This document shows positions 8,692 to 15,782 of a stretch of 64,000 nucleotides of DNA, in pieces. Made by a program: the position numbers and the translations under genes. A model generated the notes under the pieces. That model searched no databases. It was not told the origin of the DNA and saw nothing but the letters and a program-made list of their open reading frames with translations. The stretch spans positions 806,001-870,000 of the forward strand of contig LR990730.1 of the NCBI GenBank assembly GCA_905142475.1, read 5' to 3'. Source of the stretch: Xanthomonas hydrangeae. Lineage in GTDB: Bacteria > Pseudomonadota > Gammaproteobacteria > Xanthomonadales > Xanthomonadaceae. How positions within the stretch are numbered: position 1 is the first letter of the stretch; every line of letters starts with the position of its first letter.

Positions 8692-9255
8692 TCAGTTCGT
8701 GACCGGAAGCGCCGCGATCCTGGAGACACCAGGCAGTCGCTGTGTATAGAGCTTGGCCATGTCATCAGGGTTTACCACATGTGCAAAGTGCTCAAGGCTG
8801 ATGGTCAAGAAATCACCATGGCGGCCATCGCGCTTGATTCCCACTTCAACGGCCTTGAGCGCGCTGATCCAATACCAGGAGACGTTGTCGTTGTCCTCGC
8901 CTCTGTAGGCGTACCAGAGCGCGATCCGGAACATGCGCTCGAACGCGACCGCTTTCAGTAGCTCTTTCTGCAGGCCTAGCGTGAAGCAGGGTGAGCCGTC
9001 CCACTCCTTCAAGTCGAAGTTCTTGGCGTCTACTGCAATCAGTCCGATGGAGTCGAGCAGGACCATGAAATCCGGTCGTTTGATCTCGCCCGTGAAGAGT
9101 GGGGCGAAGCTTTCCCTCGCCTGGCAGACCGCAACGTAGGACAAGCCAGAGTCGCCAAGCCACTTGCAGAGATCCGTTTCCCCGATATCGCCTTTTTCCT
9201 TGATCGCATCCTTGGTGCCTACGATGGACTCCGAGATTCTTCGCAAGATTGACAT
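8692..9255 (-). CDS. Putative PD-(D/E)XK-fold (NERD-like) nuclease
   Basis: A 187-residue protein whose centre fits a restriction-endonuclease-like core: GE at residues 25-26, then KRPDFMVLL (Asp 62) and, after one strand, IAVDAKNF (Asp 76, Lys 78), i.e. D...D-x-K spacing. NERD and related nuclease families have the same PDF...(E/D)xK pattern. ATG 9255 is preceded by AAGGA at good spacing. There is no signal peptide or membrane segment. It is the first gene of the minus-strand series that continues through the small membrane protein to the Septu pair, so it may be a further defence component. The family assignment rests on these few residues only. Confidence 0.6.
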   Translation of the reverse strand: MSILRRISESIVGTKDAIKEKGDIGETDLCKWLGDSGLSYVAVCQARESFAPLFTGEIKRPDFMVLLDSIGLIAVDAKNFDLKEWDGSPCFTLGLQKELLKAVAFERMFRIALWYAYRGEDNDNVSWYWISALKAVEVGIKRDGRHGDFLTISLEHFAHVVNPDDMAKLYTQRLPGVSRIAALPVTN

Positions 9256-9513
9256 GTCGTTCCTTCAAGTGGCGCGGAGCGCGGTGTACAGAAAGCAGCA
9301 AATCATTTCATCGGTCGCTCTGTACAACTACTTGAGAGCAGATCTTCTGTTTTGCGATATAGGTCACTGGCTGGGTGATCGATGCCAAGCGTTTGAGGCG
9401 TGCTTGTGCTGCGTGCGCGAAATCGACCAAAGGTCTTAAAGTGACTATTGACATGCCACGCCCTGCACTCGCAATCTATGCGCAAGGAGCGTCGAAACTC
9501 CTCACACAGCGGT

Positions 9514-9543
9514 ACCCACCTCCGTCAAACCGGTGGGTTTTTT
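9514..9543 (+). terminator. Terminator upstream of the C4-like RNA
   Basis: A CCCACC/GGTGGG stem (9515-9520 with 9532-9537) is followed directly by six T on the plus strand. No plus-strand protein gene lies upstream between 9256 and 9510, so it may end a small transcript or belong to the structured region that follows. Confidence 0.6.
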
Positions 9544-9583
9544 GTGCCTGCATTCTGCAGGGACAAGCCGACGCAATGCCTGC

Positions 9584-9658
9584 GTCGGGAGGGCGGCTAA
9601 TACAACACCCGCAAGGGGAATACGCCCGCCGGCTGTGTGCGGTTTCGAACCTCCCGAC
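9584..9658 (+). ncRNA. Structured RNA resembling the phage C4 antisense RNA class
   Basis: A long-range perfect stem (GTCGGGAGG 9584-9592 with CCTCCCGAC 9650-9658) encloses GC-rich inner hairpins (the CCCGCAAGGGG region and GGCGG/CCGCC). The right side carries GGTTTCGAACCTCCC, which I associate with C4-type antisense RNAs of P1/P4-like phages and their relatives. It lies about 50 nt upstream of a small gene pair ending in a SymE-type toxin gene, so it is placed to control that pair. The class assignment is from memory and no covariance model was run. Confidence 0.5.
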
Positions 9659-9709
9659 ATCCCGTCGCCGTTGGCGGCGGTTCTTGGGTTGTTCCAGGAG
9701 GGCGTTGCC

Positions 9710-9982
9710 ATGTCTACCGCATCATCCACGCCGGCATCGGTGCCGGGTTATCTGTTGCCAGCCTCCGCTCACGGCCTGCTGTGGGATGTGGGCGAGGTGC
9801 TGCGCCGGCTGGCCGCACGCGCGGCTATTGAGCAGGCCGGCGACGATCCCGCGCAGCAGTTGCTCATCCAACCCGGTGTGTTGTCGCAGGCCTTGCATAG
9901 CCTGGCCACGCGCATCGACGTGGCGCTGCAGCAGTGCGTTGCTGCACCCAACACCACCGCCCGCCATCCGGAGGCGCCATGA
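9710..9982 (+). CDS. Small protein paired with a SymE-type gene, unknown
   Basis: A 90-residue, mostly helical protein (VPGYLLPASAHGLLWDVGEV and then LLIQPGVLSQALHSLATRID). ATG 9710 is chosen because AGGAGG sits 8 nt upstream, although the frame is open further 5'. Its stop overlaps the start of the SymE-type gene (ATGA), so the two are co-translated. I recognise no family. An antitoxin or accessory role is possible from its position only. Confidence 0.65.
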   Translation: MSTASSTPASVPGYLLPASAHGLLWDVGEVLRRLAARAAIEQAGDDPAQQLLIQPGVLSQALHSLATRIDVALQQCVAAPNTTARHPEAP

Positions 9983-10395
9983 CACGTCGCCGCCCACCCA
10001 ACGCGTCCGCCACCGCACGGCCCACCCGTCAACGTGCGCGCCCCGCGCCAACCAAGCGGGTACAGTGGGTCATCGTCGAGCCCGAGCGCATCCAGTTGCC
10101 GCCGATGCTTCCGCCCGCGCCGGACACCACGCCGCAAGGCCCCGGCCGTTTGCATGCACCCCGCCGCGCCCGCCGCCCGCGCCAATGCACCGTCAGCTAC
10201 ACCCTTTACCCCGGCGCCTATGACCACGCCGGCGACCAACACGTGCCCCACGTCCGCCTCAGCGGCCTATGGCTGGAGCAACTGGGCTTCGCTATCGGCA
10301 GTAAGCTGCGTATCACTGCAAGCGAAGGGCAGTTGTTGATGGAGGTGTTGGCGCCGGTGGAGGTGCCTGCCGTATCGCGCAGGGCGCGACGGTAG
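9979..10395 (+). CDS. symE: SymE-type toxin family protein
   Basis: A 138-residue protein. The first 65 residues are Pro/Arg-rich and basic. The C-terminal half carries the SymE signature: VPHVRLSGLWLEQLGFAIGS followed by KLRITASEGQLLMEV, an AbrB/SpoVT-like swapped-hairpin fold. In E. coli SymE is an SOS-induced RNA-cleaving or nucleoid-condensing toxin held in check by an antisense RNA. Here the basic N-terminal extension makes the protein longer than E. coli SymE. It is translationally coupled to the preceding small gene and lies behind a C4-like structured RNA. A broken copy of its 3' end lies at 11693-11815, showing the family has been duplicated and recombined locally. Confidence 0.8.
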   Translation: MTRRRPPNASATARPTRQRARPAPTKRVQWVIVEPERIQLPPMLPPAPDTTPQGPGRLHAPRRARRPRQCTVSYTLYPGAYDHAGDQHVPHVRLSGLWLEQLGFAIGSKLRITASEGQLLMEVLAPVEVPAVSRRARR

Positions 10396-10523
10396 CTAGA
10401 ACGAAGTCGCAGGCACGGTATCGTGGTTCAACACGCCAACCGTCCCGACCAAGGAAGCTTCATGATGACGGCGCGAAGGAAGATGAAAACTCGGGCCTTA
10501 CATGACCACGGGGTGGGCCAGAT

Positions 10524-10907
10524 ATGCGGATGTTGATTGCTTTCCTTTCAGTAGCACTTCCCGTGCTTAGCTGTAGCGCGGTGCCTGCTACGAAGACGCG
10601 TCAGCCTGTTGCATATCCCACAGGACTCCATGGGGTATGGGACCTGGGCCCACAATCCTGCAAGCTGCCTGTAAATCCTGATTCGGATTCGCCCATACAC
10701 ATCGAGACCGCCCGATTGCTTGGGTACGAGCACCAGGAGACGCCGGTCTCAGTCAGGCTGGTTTCTACCAATCCGCATGCTTGGGCTATTTCCGCAACCA
10801 CAGATGTCGCGCCAGAGACAAGAGCTGATAATTTGTACGTCTTGAAGGGCGAGCATCTGGTCATTTCCGACGGCGAATTAGTCAGACAGTATCGTAGGTG
10901 TAAATGA
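10524..10907 (+). CDS. Small lipoprotein, possible orphan immunity protein
   Basis: A 127-residue protein with an N-terminal signal sequence ending in a lipobox-like VLSC (Cys about 17), so a periplasmic lipoprotein is predicted. The mature part has two further Cys (QSCKLP and the C-terminal RRCK), which could form a disulfide. I recognise no named family. Xanthomonas T4SS killing effectors are neutralised by periplasmic lipoprotein immunity proteins encoded next to them. This gene sits in a run of such lipoproteins and effector pieces, so an orphan immunity role is a reasonable inference. There is no adjoining effector of its own. Confidence 0.6.
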   Translation: MRMLIAFLSVALPVLSCSAVPATKTRQPVAYPTGLHGVWDLGPQSCKLPVNPDSDSPIHIETARLLGYEHQETPVSVRLVSTNPHAWAISATTDVAPETRADNLYVLKGEHLVISDGELVRQYRRCK

Positions 10908-11059
10908 TCTGGCTAGGTCGGCGGGAGCAGGCAGGTCATGATGTCGGATGGGAATGAAAGCTCAGATCTTCTAGTGCTCTAGTCGCCCCAAGGCCTTACG
11001 TAGCTGTCGGTGCTAACGGTCGATTGCTGTAGGGTTTTCTTGGTACGCAAGGAATTCTC

Positions 11060-11548
11060 GTGAAAATAAAGTCTGTTGGCTGCGTGACGCTCGCGCTCTT
11101 CTTCATCACAGGATGTGCGGCGGTATCCGCTGGCGCGGACATCAGTGCTCCATCCGGCGACGCGCTTTGTGAGCAGTCACGTGGATGGGGGAGTGCAGGT
11201 GCGACCCGAGCCTTACAAGTCAATCTACAGGTCTCCGAAGACGATAACGGGCGGTCCTATCGCTTTGATCTGGGTGGGCACGGTGGGTTGCAGCGCTTGG
11301 ATGCGAGTTGTGGATGGGGCTCGTATGCGGAATGTAGCTTTGAGGCGGCCCAGTCGGATGGGGCAAGCTATCGCTTCTCGGAGATGTCCACATTCGGCCT
11401 CTGGGAGACGCAGCAAGGGCTGTATCTTGTCTACCGTATCGTCGCGCCGAAGGACAAGGCCGCAGAGGGAAAGCGGAGAGTCGTGAAGGTGGGTAATCCG
11501 CCAGCAGAGATCTGCAATCAAATCGGGGATTACTCTAATTTAATGTAG
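11060..11548 (+). CDS. Lipoprotein, probable immunity protein of the adjacent broken effector
   Basis: A 162-residue protein starting at GTG 11060 with AAGGA 7 nt upstream. The signal peptide ends in the lipobox ITGC (Cys 19). The mature domain contains paired Cys (DALCEQSRGWG, DASCGWGSYAECSF) and is otherwise beta-rich. It lies 21 nt upstream of the remains of a lysozyme-like gene whose start codon is intact, the usual immunity-then-effector order of Xanthomonas T4SS cassettes. The intact immunity gene beside a destroyed effector fits an orphan immunity gene kept for protection against kin. Confidence 0.7.
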   Translation: MKIKSVGCVTLALFFITGCAAVSAGADISAPSGDALCEQSRGWGSAGATRALQVNLQVSEDDNGRSYRFDLGGHGGLQRLDASCGWGSYAECSFEAAQSDGASYRFSEMSTFGLWETQQGLYLVYRIVAPKDKAAEGKRRVVKVGNPPAEICNQIGDYSNLM

Positions 11549-11569
11549 TTTTGGATAAGGAGATCGGTG

Positions 11570-11760
11570 ATGCCTATCAACTATCGCGTGCTCACCCAAG
11601 AGCAATACAACGCGCGTACTGGCGATCTGGTGAAGCTCACAGAAAGCTTGCACGCGCGCTCCCAGGATGTCGGTGATGGTCGGGCCACGATTGGCTATGG
11701 CTGGGCTTTGCGATCGGCACCAAGCGGCATATCACCGCCAGCGAGGGGCAGCTGTTGATG
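11570..11760 (+). pseudogene. Truncated lysozyme-like T4SS effector (N-terminal stub)
   Basis: ATG 11570, with GGAG 10 nt upstream, begins MPINYRVLTQEQYNARTGDL. The frame reaches RATIGYG, the conserved end of the first segment of lysozyme-like muramidases. Straight after this, at about 11693, the DNA becomes a copy of the SymE gene 3' end, and the frame runs on without lysozyme sequence to a stop at 11758-11760. About 40 native codons remain, so no active enzyme can be made. The start and upstream immunity gene are as expected for a Xanthomonas T4SS effector cassette. Confidence 0.65.
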
Positions 11761-11815
11761 TAGGTGGTGGCACCGGTGGAGGTGTCTCCGGCATCGGGCA
11801 GATCGCGTAGGTAAC
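11693..11815 (+). pseudogene. 3' fragment of a SymE-type gene
   Basis: Nucleotides here align with the 3' end of the SymE gene at about 10268-10400: GGCTATGGCTGG, GCNATCGGCA, AAGC-G-TATCAC-GC, GCAG-TGTTGATG and GCNCCGGTGGAGGTG are shared with scattered changes. Compared with the intact copy, 5 nt are missing after TATGGCTGG and there is an early stop (GATGTAG). It cannot encode a toxin. Confidence 0.7.
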
Positions 11816-11998
11816 TGGGCGCAACACGGCAGGCGTACATTGGCCCGGGCGCCGGATGTCACTTGCGTCGCACTCAGGCCAGCGCGGAACGAGCGCTCGC
11901 TGACTGCTCCTGTGATCGTAAAATGTTGAGCATGACACGGAGTATGGGCGGCGTTACCCTTGGCCACCAACTGCTGCAGCTTGCACGGGAGAGATACA

Positions 11999-12646
11999 GT
12001 GTTCATCGCGAAGCACAGAATACGCACTCTGCTCATGTCACTCATCGTAGGGCTTAGCGCAGGTTGCAACATGCAGTCATCGACCGCTACCGCGAATACG
12101 CACCTTGCGAAGGAGCAAGCAGATATGCGAACCGCAATACCATTAGTGCGAAGCCTTGCCCAATTTGATAATGGGGAGGTGGAACTCGAATTTGACGTGC
12201 CTGCGCAATCGGACGATGCAACCCCTCCGGTCTTCATAGGAATTCTACTGACTGGAAATGATCCAGGCGCGGTAGCTGACATCGCCGATCAGCTGAGGCG
12301 CGCCGATGTCGCGGCAGTAGTGCGCTTGGAACGTGTTCAACCCGCCGGGTCAGCGATAGTGCTATTGGAACGCGGTCAGCGTGTCGGAAGGGGCGAGGAA
12401 ACATCTGTTGCTCTTGCCGCAGATGGGTTGTCTCCCCGCCTATTCTCAATGGATGCGGACTTTGCCACCATGGAGGAGGCTGGTCTGGCCTCTTTGGAGG
12501 TGCCGTCTGAGGAGCTTGCCTTTGCTTACAGTACCTCACTTCAGGCAGGACGCTACCGACTCAAATTACACATTACTCGTAATGCTGAGGAGCTAGCTAA
12601 GACAAATGCGCAACTTCTGATTGCTTACATCAACAAAGGAAAGTAA
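11999..12646 (+). CDS. Immunity-type lipoprotein of the T4SS effector cassette (X-Tfi-like)
   Basis: A 215-residue protein. GTG 11999 is preferred because GGGAGAG precedes it and the resulting N-terminus is a clean lipoprotein signal ending LSAGC (Cys about 23). The mature domain is beta-rich (VELEFDVPAQ, FIGILLTGND, RYRLKLHITR) with no enzymatic motif. It ends 11 nt before the effector gene, which has its own AAGGAGAGG ribosome-binding site. Periplasmic immunity lipoproteins encoded immediately upstream of XVIPCD effectors are the rule in the Xanthomonadales bacteria-killing T4SS. By inference it binds and inhibits the papain-like domain of the neighbour. Confidence 0.75.
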   Translation: MFIAKHRIRTLLMSLIVGLSAGCNMQSSTATANTHLAKEQADMRTAIPLVRSLAQFDNGEVELEFDVPAQSDDATPPVFIGILLTGNDPGAVADIADQLRRADVAAVVRLERVQPAGSAIVLLERGQRVGRGEETSVALAADGLSPRLFSMDADFATMEEAGLASLEVPSEELAFAYSTSLQAGRYRLKLHITRNAEELAKTNAQLLIAYINKGK

Positions 12647-12657
12647 GGAGAGGTGGC

Positions 12658-13656
12658 ATGGAGCATCATGGAAAACACTATACGGTTACCATCTATGTGG
12701 CTGCCGCTGGGACGCCGCTCCTATATGATAAAGAACCCTCTGTTGCGGGCCATGTTTATTATGCGATCGATGATGGCACAAGTTCTAATAGCTATGGATT
12801 CGCCCCGGCAAGGCATGGCGAATCCGTTGGGCCGGGGAAGGTTACTGACAATGATGTTAAGAACTACAGGGATCCTTACTATTCAAGAACGATAGAGATC
12901 GATAAGGAGCAATACGAAAAGCTTAAGGAATTTGGCAAGGATCCGGCTAAGCACGGATTCAGTATGGAGTATCACGGTGCTAAGAATAGCTGCATCGATT
13001 TCACCTGGGATGCGCTCAATAAGGCTGGGCTGCACCGTAAGACAAAAGACGGGCTCGATAGGAATTTTGAGGGAAATCTCAGCCCCGTAGACAATGTAGA
13101 TGACATCAAGAGCATTCCTGCTCCCATGCCTAAGAGCGAGTTGAATAAGGAGCACAGCAACCCGAAGCCTGAGCAGCAATGGTGGCAGAAGGTGATTGGT
13201 GAAGCGCAGCCACCCGGTGAGCAGGTATCTCCGCTACAGGAAGCAACACAACTCGCGAGAGTGCTGCCAACAGATCCGCTGCATCACCAAGCAGAACAGG
13301 CCGTTCGCCGCCTCGAGCAAGGCCTCGGCCGCGAGTACGACGACAACAGCGCCCGGCTGGCAGCAAGTAGCGCGTATTTAGCCAAAGAGAACGGGCTGTC
13401 GCGAATCGATCATGTCGTGCTGAGCGAGAGCTATAAGTCCGTACGACAAGGCGAGAACGTGTTCGTTGTGGAAGGGGCGTTGAACGATCCCGTACACAAG
13501 ATGGCGCACATGAAGACCAACGACGCCATCGCACAGCCGGTAGAGCAGTCTCTGGCGCAATTGCAGTCCTTGGGTGAAACGCAGCGGCAGCAACAGTCCC
13601 AGCAGCAAGAGCAGCAACGCGATCAGTCGATCACTCCGCCGCCTCGGATGGTATGA
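12658..13656 (+). CDS. T4SS antibacterial effector with XVIPCD tail and permuted papain-like domain
   Basis: A 332-residue protein. The N-terminal domain (about 1-130) has His in GHVYYAI (residue 32) and Cys in NSCIDF (residue 112). This H-then-C order is that of circularly permuted NlpC/P60/LRAT-like papain folds, so a peptidase, amidase or acyltransferase activity is likely. After a Pro-rich linker, the C-terminal part (about 205-310) has the XVIPCD pattern: GLSRIDHVVLSES, VFVVEGALNDPVHKMAHMKT and QPVEQSLAQL, ending in a Gln-rich tail (310-322). That domain docks effectors on VirD4 of the X-T4SS, which injects them into competing bacteria. The upstream lipoprotein is the predicted immunity protein. 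The T4SS structural genes are not in this window. The substrate is not predictable. Confidence 0.85.
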   Translation: MEHHGKHYTVTIYVAAAGTPLLYDKEPSVAGHVYYAIDDGTSSNSYGFAPARHGESVGPGKVTDNDVKNYRDPYYSRTIEIDKEQYEKLKEFGKDPAKHGFSMEYHGAKNSCIDFTWDALNKAGLHRKTKDGLDRNFEGNLSPVDNVDDIKSIPAPMPKSELNKEHSNPKPEQQWWQKVIGEAQPPGEQVSPLQEATQLARVLPTDPLHHQAEQAVRRLEQGLGREYDDNSARLAASSAYLAKENGLSRIDHVVLSESYKSVRQGENVFVVEGALNDPVHKMAHMKTNDAIAQPVEQSLAQLQSLGETQRQQQSQQQEQQRDQSITPPPRMV

Positions 13657-13785
13657 GAGCGCTGCAGTCTTTCGACGTCACTGGAACGTCTGGAGACCGG
13701 AAAGATTTAGAGCCTGCTGACACCCTATCGCCATTGGCTGTGGCGATGGGCTCGCCAAGCGATGCATCACGGCAGGCGAGGGCTT

Positions 13786-15162
13786 CTACTTCGCCAGCGG
13801 CTGCAACGCCAGCCAGGCATGGAACTGTGACGGCTTGATTCGATAGCGGGCGATGTTGCCTTCGTGTAACTGGTTCAACTCGTTTACAGTCAGTGCTAAC
13901 ACGTCTGCAAACTCTTGCGGATCGGTCAGAGCCGCAATCCGATGTTGGATGCCGGCGAGGTCGTTGCGCCGGATGCCGTTCTGGATGATTTCTGCAACGA
14001 GTACACGTAGTAACTCGCGATGCTTCAGCCGTAGCGGTTCCGGCGCGGGCAGTGACTCGCGCACGATGGTGTAACGCTGGCACGAGCGTTCGTATGCCCA
14101 TGCAAAGACATCGCGCAACAGGTCGATGCGATTGAGCTCGTAGATGCCAAGCGTTCCTTCCACATAAAGCTCCTCGGGTGCATCGACGAATGACAGTGGT
14201 GCCAGGTTCTGTCGAACGAGTGGAATGTTTGCAGCCAGACGTGAGGTGCGCTTGTTGACGTCATCGAATGGCTGCAGATAAGGTAGTTGCACCATGGCAA
14301 AGAACGCCTGCTCAAAAGGGTCGACGATTGCAGTCGCTTTGGCGAGCAACGTGTCGAAGTGCTCGGAGATCAGCTGAGGAATTGCAAGTGGAAGATAGAC
14401 CGATCCGGAAATGGCCACTTCGTTTTTCCGCAGGCGTCCACCGGCGTCAGGATCCGGCAACAGGTTGTCCGATAAAAGTGCATGCAGGTTCTGTAGCGTG
14501 TAACGGTTGAAGCCGATCTCCTGCGCCTGCTCCACCAGCATCTCGATGGCAGCCTTATGGTTGAGGATCATCTGCGCTTCCAGGTGATCCTTGCCCGCCG
14601 CGGCCAATCCGAACTGGATCAGATTCTGGGTATCAAGGCGACTATAGGTATTGCCTTCCAAGCGGCTCGATGCCCACGAGAGATCGATCAGCAGTCGGTC
14701 TAGCACTTGCCGCGCATATGTGCCGGCAGGCCGGCCTTCCACAGGTGAGCGGCCGAGCTGGTGCAGGTGCGCACGCAGCGAGGAAGTGAGATAGGCAGTT
14801 TGATTGGGTTGATAATTGTCGAGAAATTGTCGCTGGTAGCCGACCGGTGTTCGGCGGGGCAAAGCGCGTCGGATGAGATTGCGAACCTGCGCCGCCTCCG
14901 CGGTAATTGCAATCTCGGTATCGGCTTGCGCTGTTGGCAATTGCTCCAGCCCACGTTGGGCAATGGTTCGGTACTTTCGCGCGCGCGCGTTCCCTTCGAC
15001 TATCAGGCGGCCCTTGTTCGCAAGGTCGGCTATCTGGCGCTGTAAAGTGCGGCGCGCCACTTGTGGGAACACCGCCTGCAGCGCTTCGATGCCCACGCCG
15101 CCGGACTCGGCAGCGATGGCATTGAGCAAGGCGGCTGGGTCGATGGAAGGCTGGCGAGCCAT
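13786..15162 (-). CDS. Fic-fold protein with N-terminal winged helix and degenerate active site
   Basis: A 458-residue protein. Residues about 10-65 look like a winged helix-turn-helix (ALQAVFPQVARRTLQRQIADL followed by an RKYRT wing). The Fic domain includes an inhibitory-helix motif SSRLEGN (Glu 169), a flap near GGRLRKNEVAI, and the active-site loop QPFDDVNKRTSR at residues 297-308. Compared with the consensus HPFxDGNGRxxR, the catalytic His is Gln and both Gly residues are changed, while Phe, Asp, Asn and the Arg residues are kept. AMP transfer by the usual mechanism is therefore unlikely. A DNA-binding or altered role is suggested by the winged helix and by a phased repeat array in its promoter region (15187-15308). 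The gene stands alone on its strand. Confidence 0.8.
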   Translation of the reverse strand: MARQPSIDPAALLNAIAAESGGVGIEALQAVFPQVARRTLQRQIADLANKGRLIVEGNARARKYRTIAQRGLEQLPTAQADTEIAITAEAAQVRNLIRRALPRRTPVGYQRQFLDNYQPNQTAYLTSSLRAHLHQLGRSPVEGRPAGTYARQVLDRLLIDLSWASSRLEGNTYSRLDTQNLIQFGLAAAGKDHLEAQMILNHKAAIEMLVEQAQEIGFNRYTLQNLHALLSDNLLPDPDAGGRLRKNEVAISGSVYLPLAIPQLISEHFDTLLAKATAIVDPFEQAFFAMVQLPYLQPFDDVNKRTSRLAANIPLVRQNLAPLSFVDAPEELYVEGTLGIYELNRIDLLRDVFAWAYERSCQRYTIVRESLPAPEPLRLKHRELLRVLVAEIIQNGIRRNDLAGIQHRIAALTDPQEFADVLALTVNELNQLHEGNIARYRIKPSQFHAWLALQPLAK

Positions 15163-15186
15163 TGTTCTTCCGTAGCAGCCATTTAG

Positions 15187-15308
15187 TGGCGCGATTTAAG
15201 CGCATTCTGGCGCAATACGCCAATTTGTGGCGCGATTCCGGGTTATTTGGCGCGATACCGGCCTCAAATGGCGCGATTCCGCATGTGAGACCGCCTGCCA
15301 TCGCGCCA
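15187..15308. repeat. Phased direct-repeat array upstream of the Fic-fold gene (candidate operator)
   Basis: Five direct copies of TGGCGCGAT(T/A) (one as TGGCGCAATA) begin at 15187, 15208, 15228, 15248 and 15269, a spacing of 21, 20, 20 and 21 bp or about two helical turns. A sixth copy in inverted orientation lies at 15300-15308. All are upstream of the start codon at 15162, where a regulator would control the Fic-fold gene. The copies therefore face the same side of the helix, which favours cooperative binding. Confidence 0.7.
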
Positions 15309-15392
15309 TTGAAGAGCGTTGTGGCGTACATCTGCCGAAGGTCCCGCGCCCGGCACATCCGCGGCCATTCTTCTGGCCCATACCTACATGTT

Positions 15393-15677
15393 TCAGGGTG
15401 CGGGTTTGCCCCGCCGCTGGTACTCCAGAATCATCTGCGCCAGATCGTCTTCTTCGGCATAGAAGTAGGCCACCGGCACCTCGAGGGCGTTTGCCAGCCG
15501 CTGGATGGTCTGCAGGTCGGGCTGGTGGACGCCGGTCTCGTAGCGGTTGACGCGGGTGCTGGCGACGAAGTCGTCCAGGCCGGCCTTGATGCCCAGGTTG
15601 CGTTGCGACAGGCCGTAGACCTGGCGCGCCTCGCGTAGCCGGCGGCTGTACACGGGGAGCTGTCGTTTCTCAACCAA
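15393..15677 (-). CDS. XRE-family helix-turn-helix regulator
   Basis: A 94-residue protein consisting almost entirely of an XRE/Cro-type HTH: RLREARQVYGLSQRNLGIKA, then VNRYETGVHQPDLQTIQRLA and LEVPVAYFYAEED. Translation probably starts at TTG 15677; no ATG is available before the HTH. Two CTACG(G/T)TAAACGTAG palindromes lie 60-105 nt upstream and are probable binding sites for the protein itself. No toxin-like partner gene overlaps it. It may regulate itself and the divergent 16085 gene, but the distance to that gene is large. Confidence 0.85.
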   Translation of the reverse strand: MVEKRQLPVYSRRLREARQVYGLSQRNLGIKAGLDDFVASTRVNRYETGVHQPDLQTIQRLANALEVPVAYFYAEEDDLAQMILEYQRRGKPAP

Positions 15678-15738
15678 GGGTGTGCGCGTCCCGGACTTCG
15701 ATGCACGGAAGCTTCCGAAAGCGGGCTTGACTTCGATA

Positions 15739-15782
15739 CTACGGTAAACGTAGTCTTGGCGTGACGGCTACGTTAAACGTAG
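15739..15782. promoter_or_regulatory. Two palindromic operators upstream of the XRE regulator
   Basis: CTACGGTAAACGTAG (15739-15753) and CTACGTTAAACGTAG (15768-15782) are 15-bp inverted repeats (arms CTACG and CGTAG), repeated 29 bp apart. They sit in the promoter region of the XRE gene and are typical of Cro/CI-type autoregulation. Confidence 0.75.

Noticed and set aside
9375-10223. 282-codon plus-strand frame across the C4-like RNA and SymE pair
   Set aside because: It lies in another frame from the SymE pair, which has ribosome-binding sites and an ATGA overlap. Its composition is Arg/Pro/Cys-rich, typical of shadow frames.
15187-15308. Reading the repeat array as plasmid-type replication iterons
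   Set aside because: There is no replication-initiator gene or AT-rich unwinding region nearby. An operator for the adjacent winged-helix protein is simpler.
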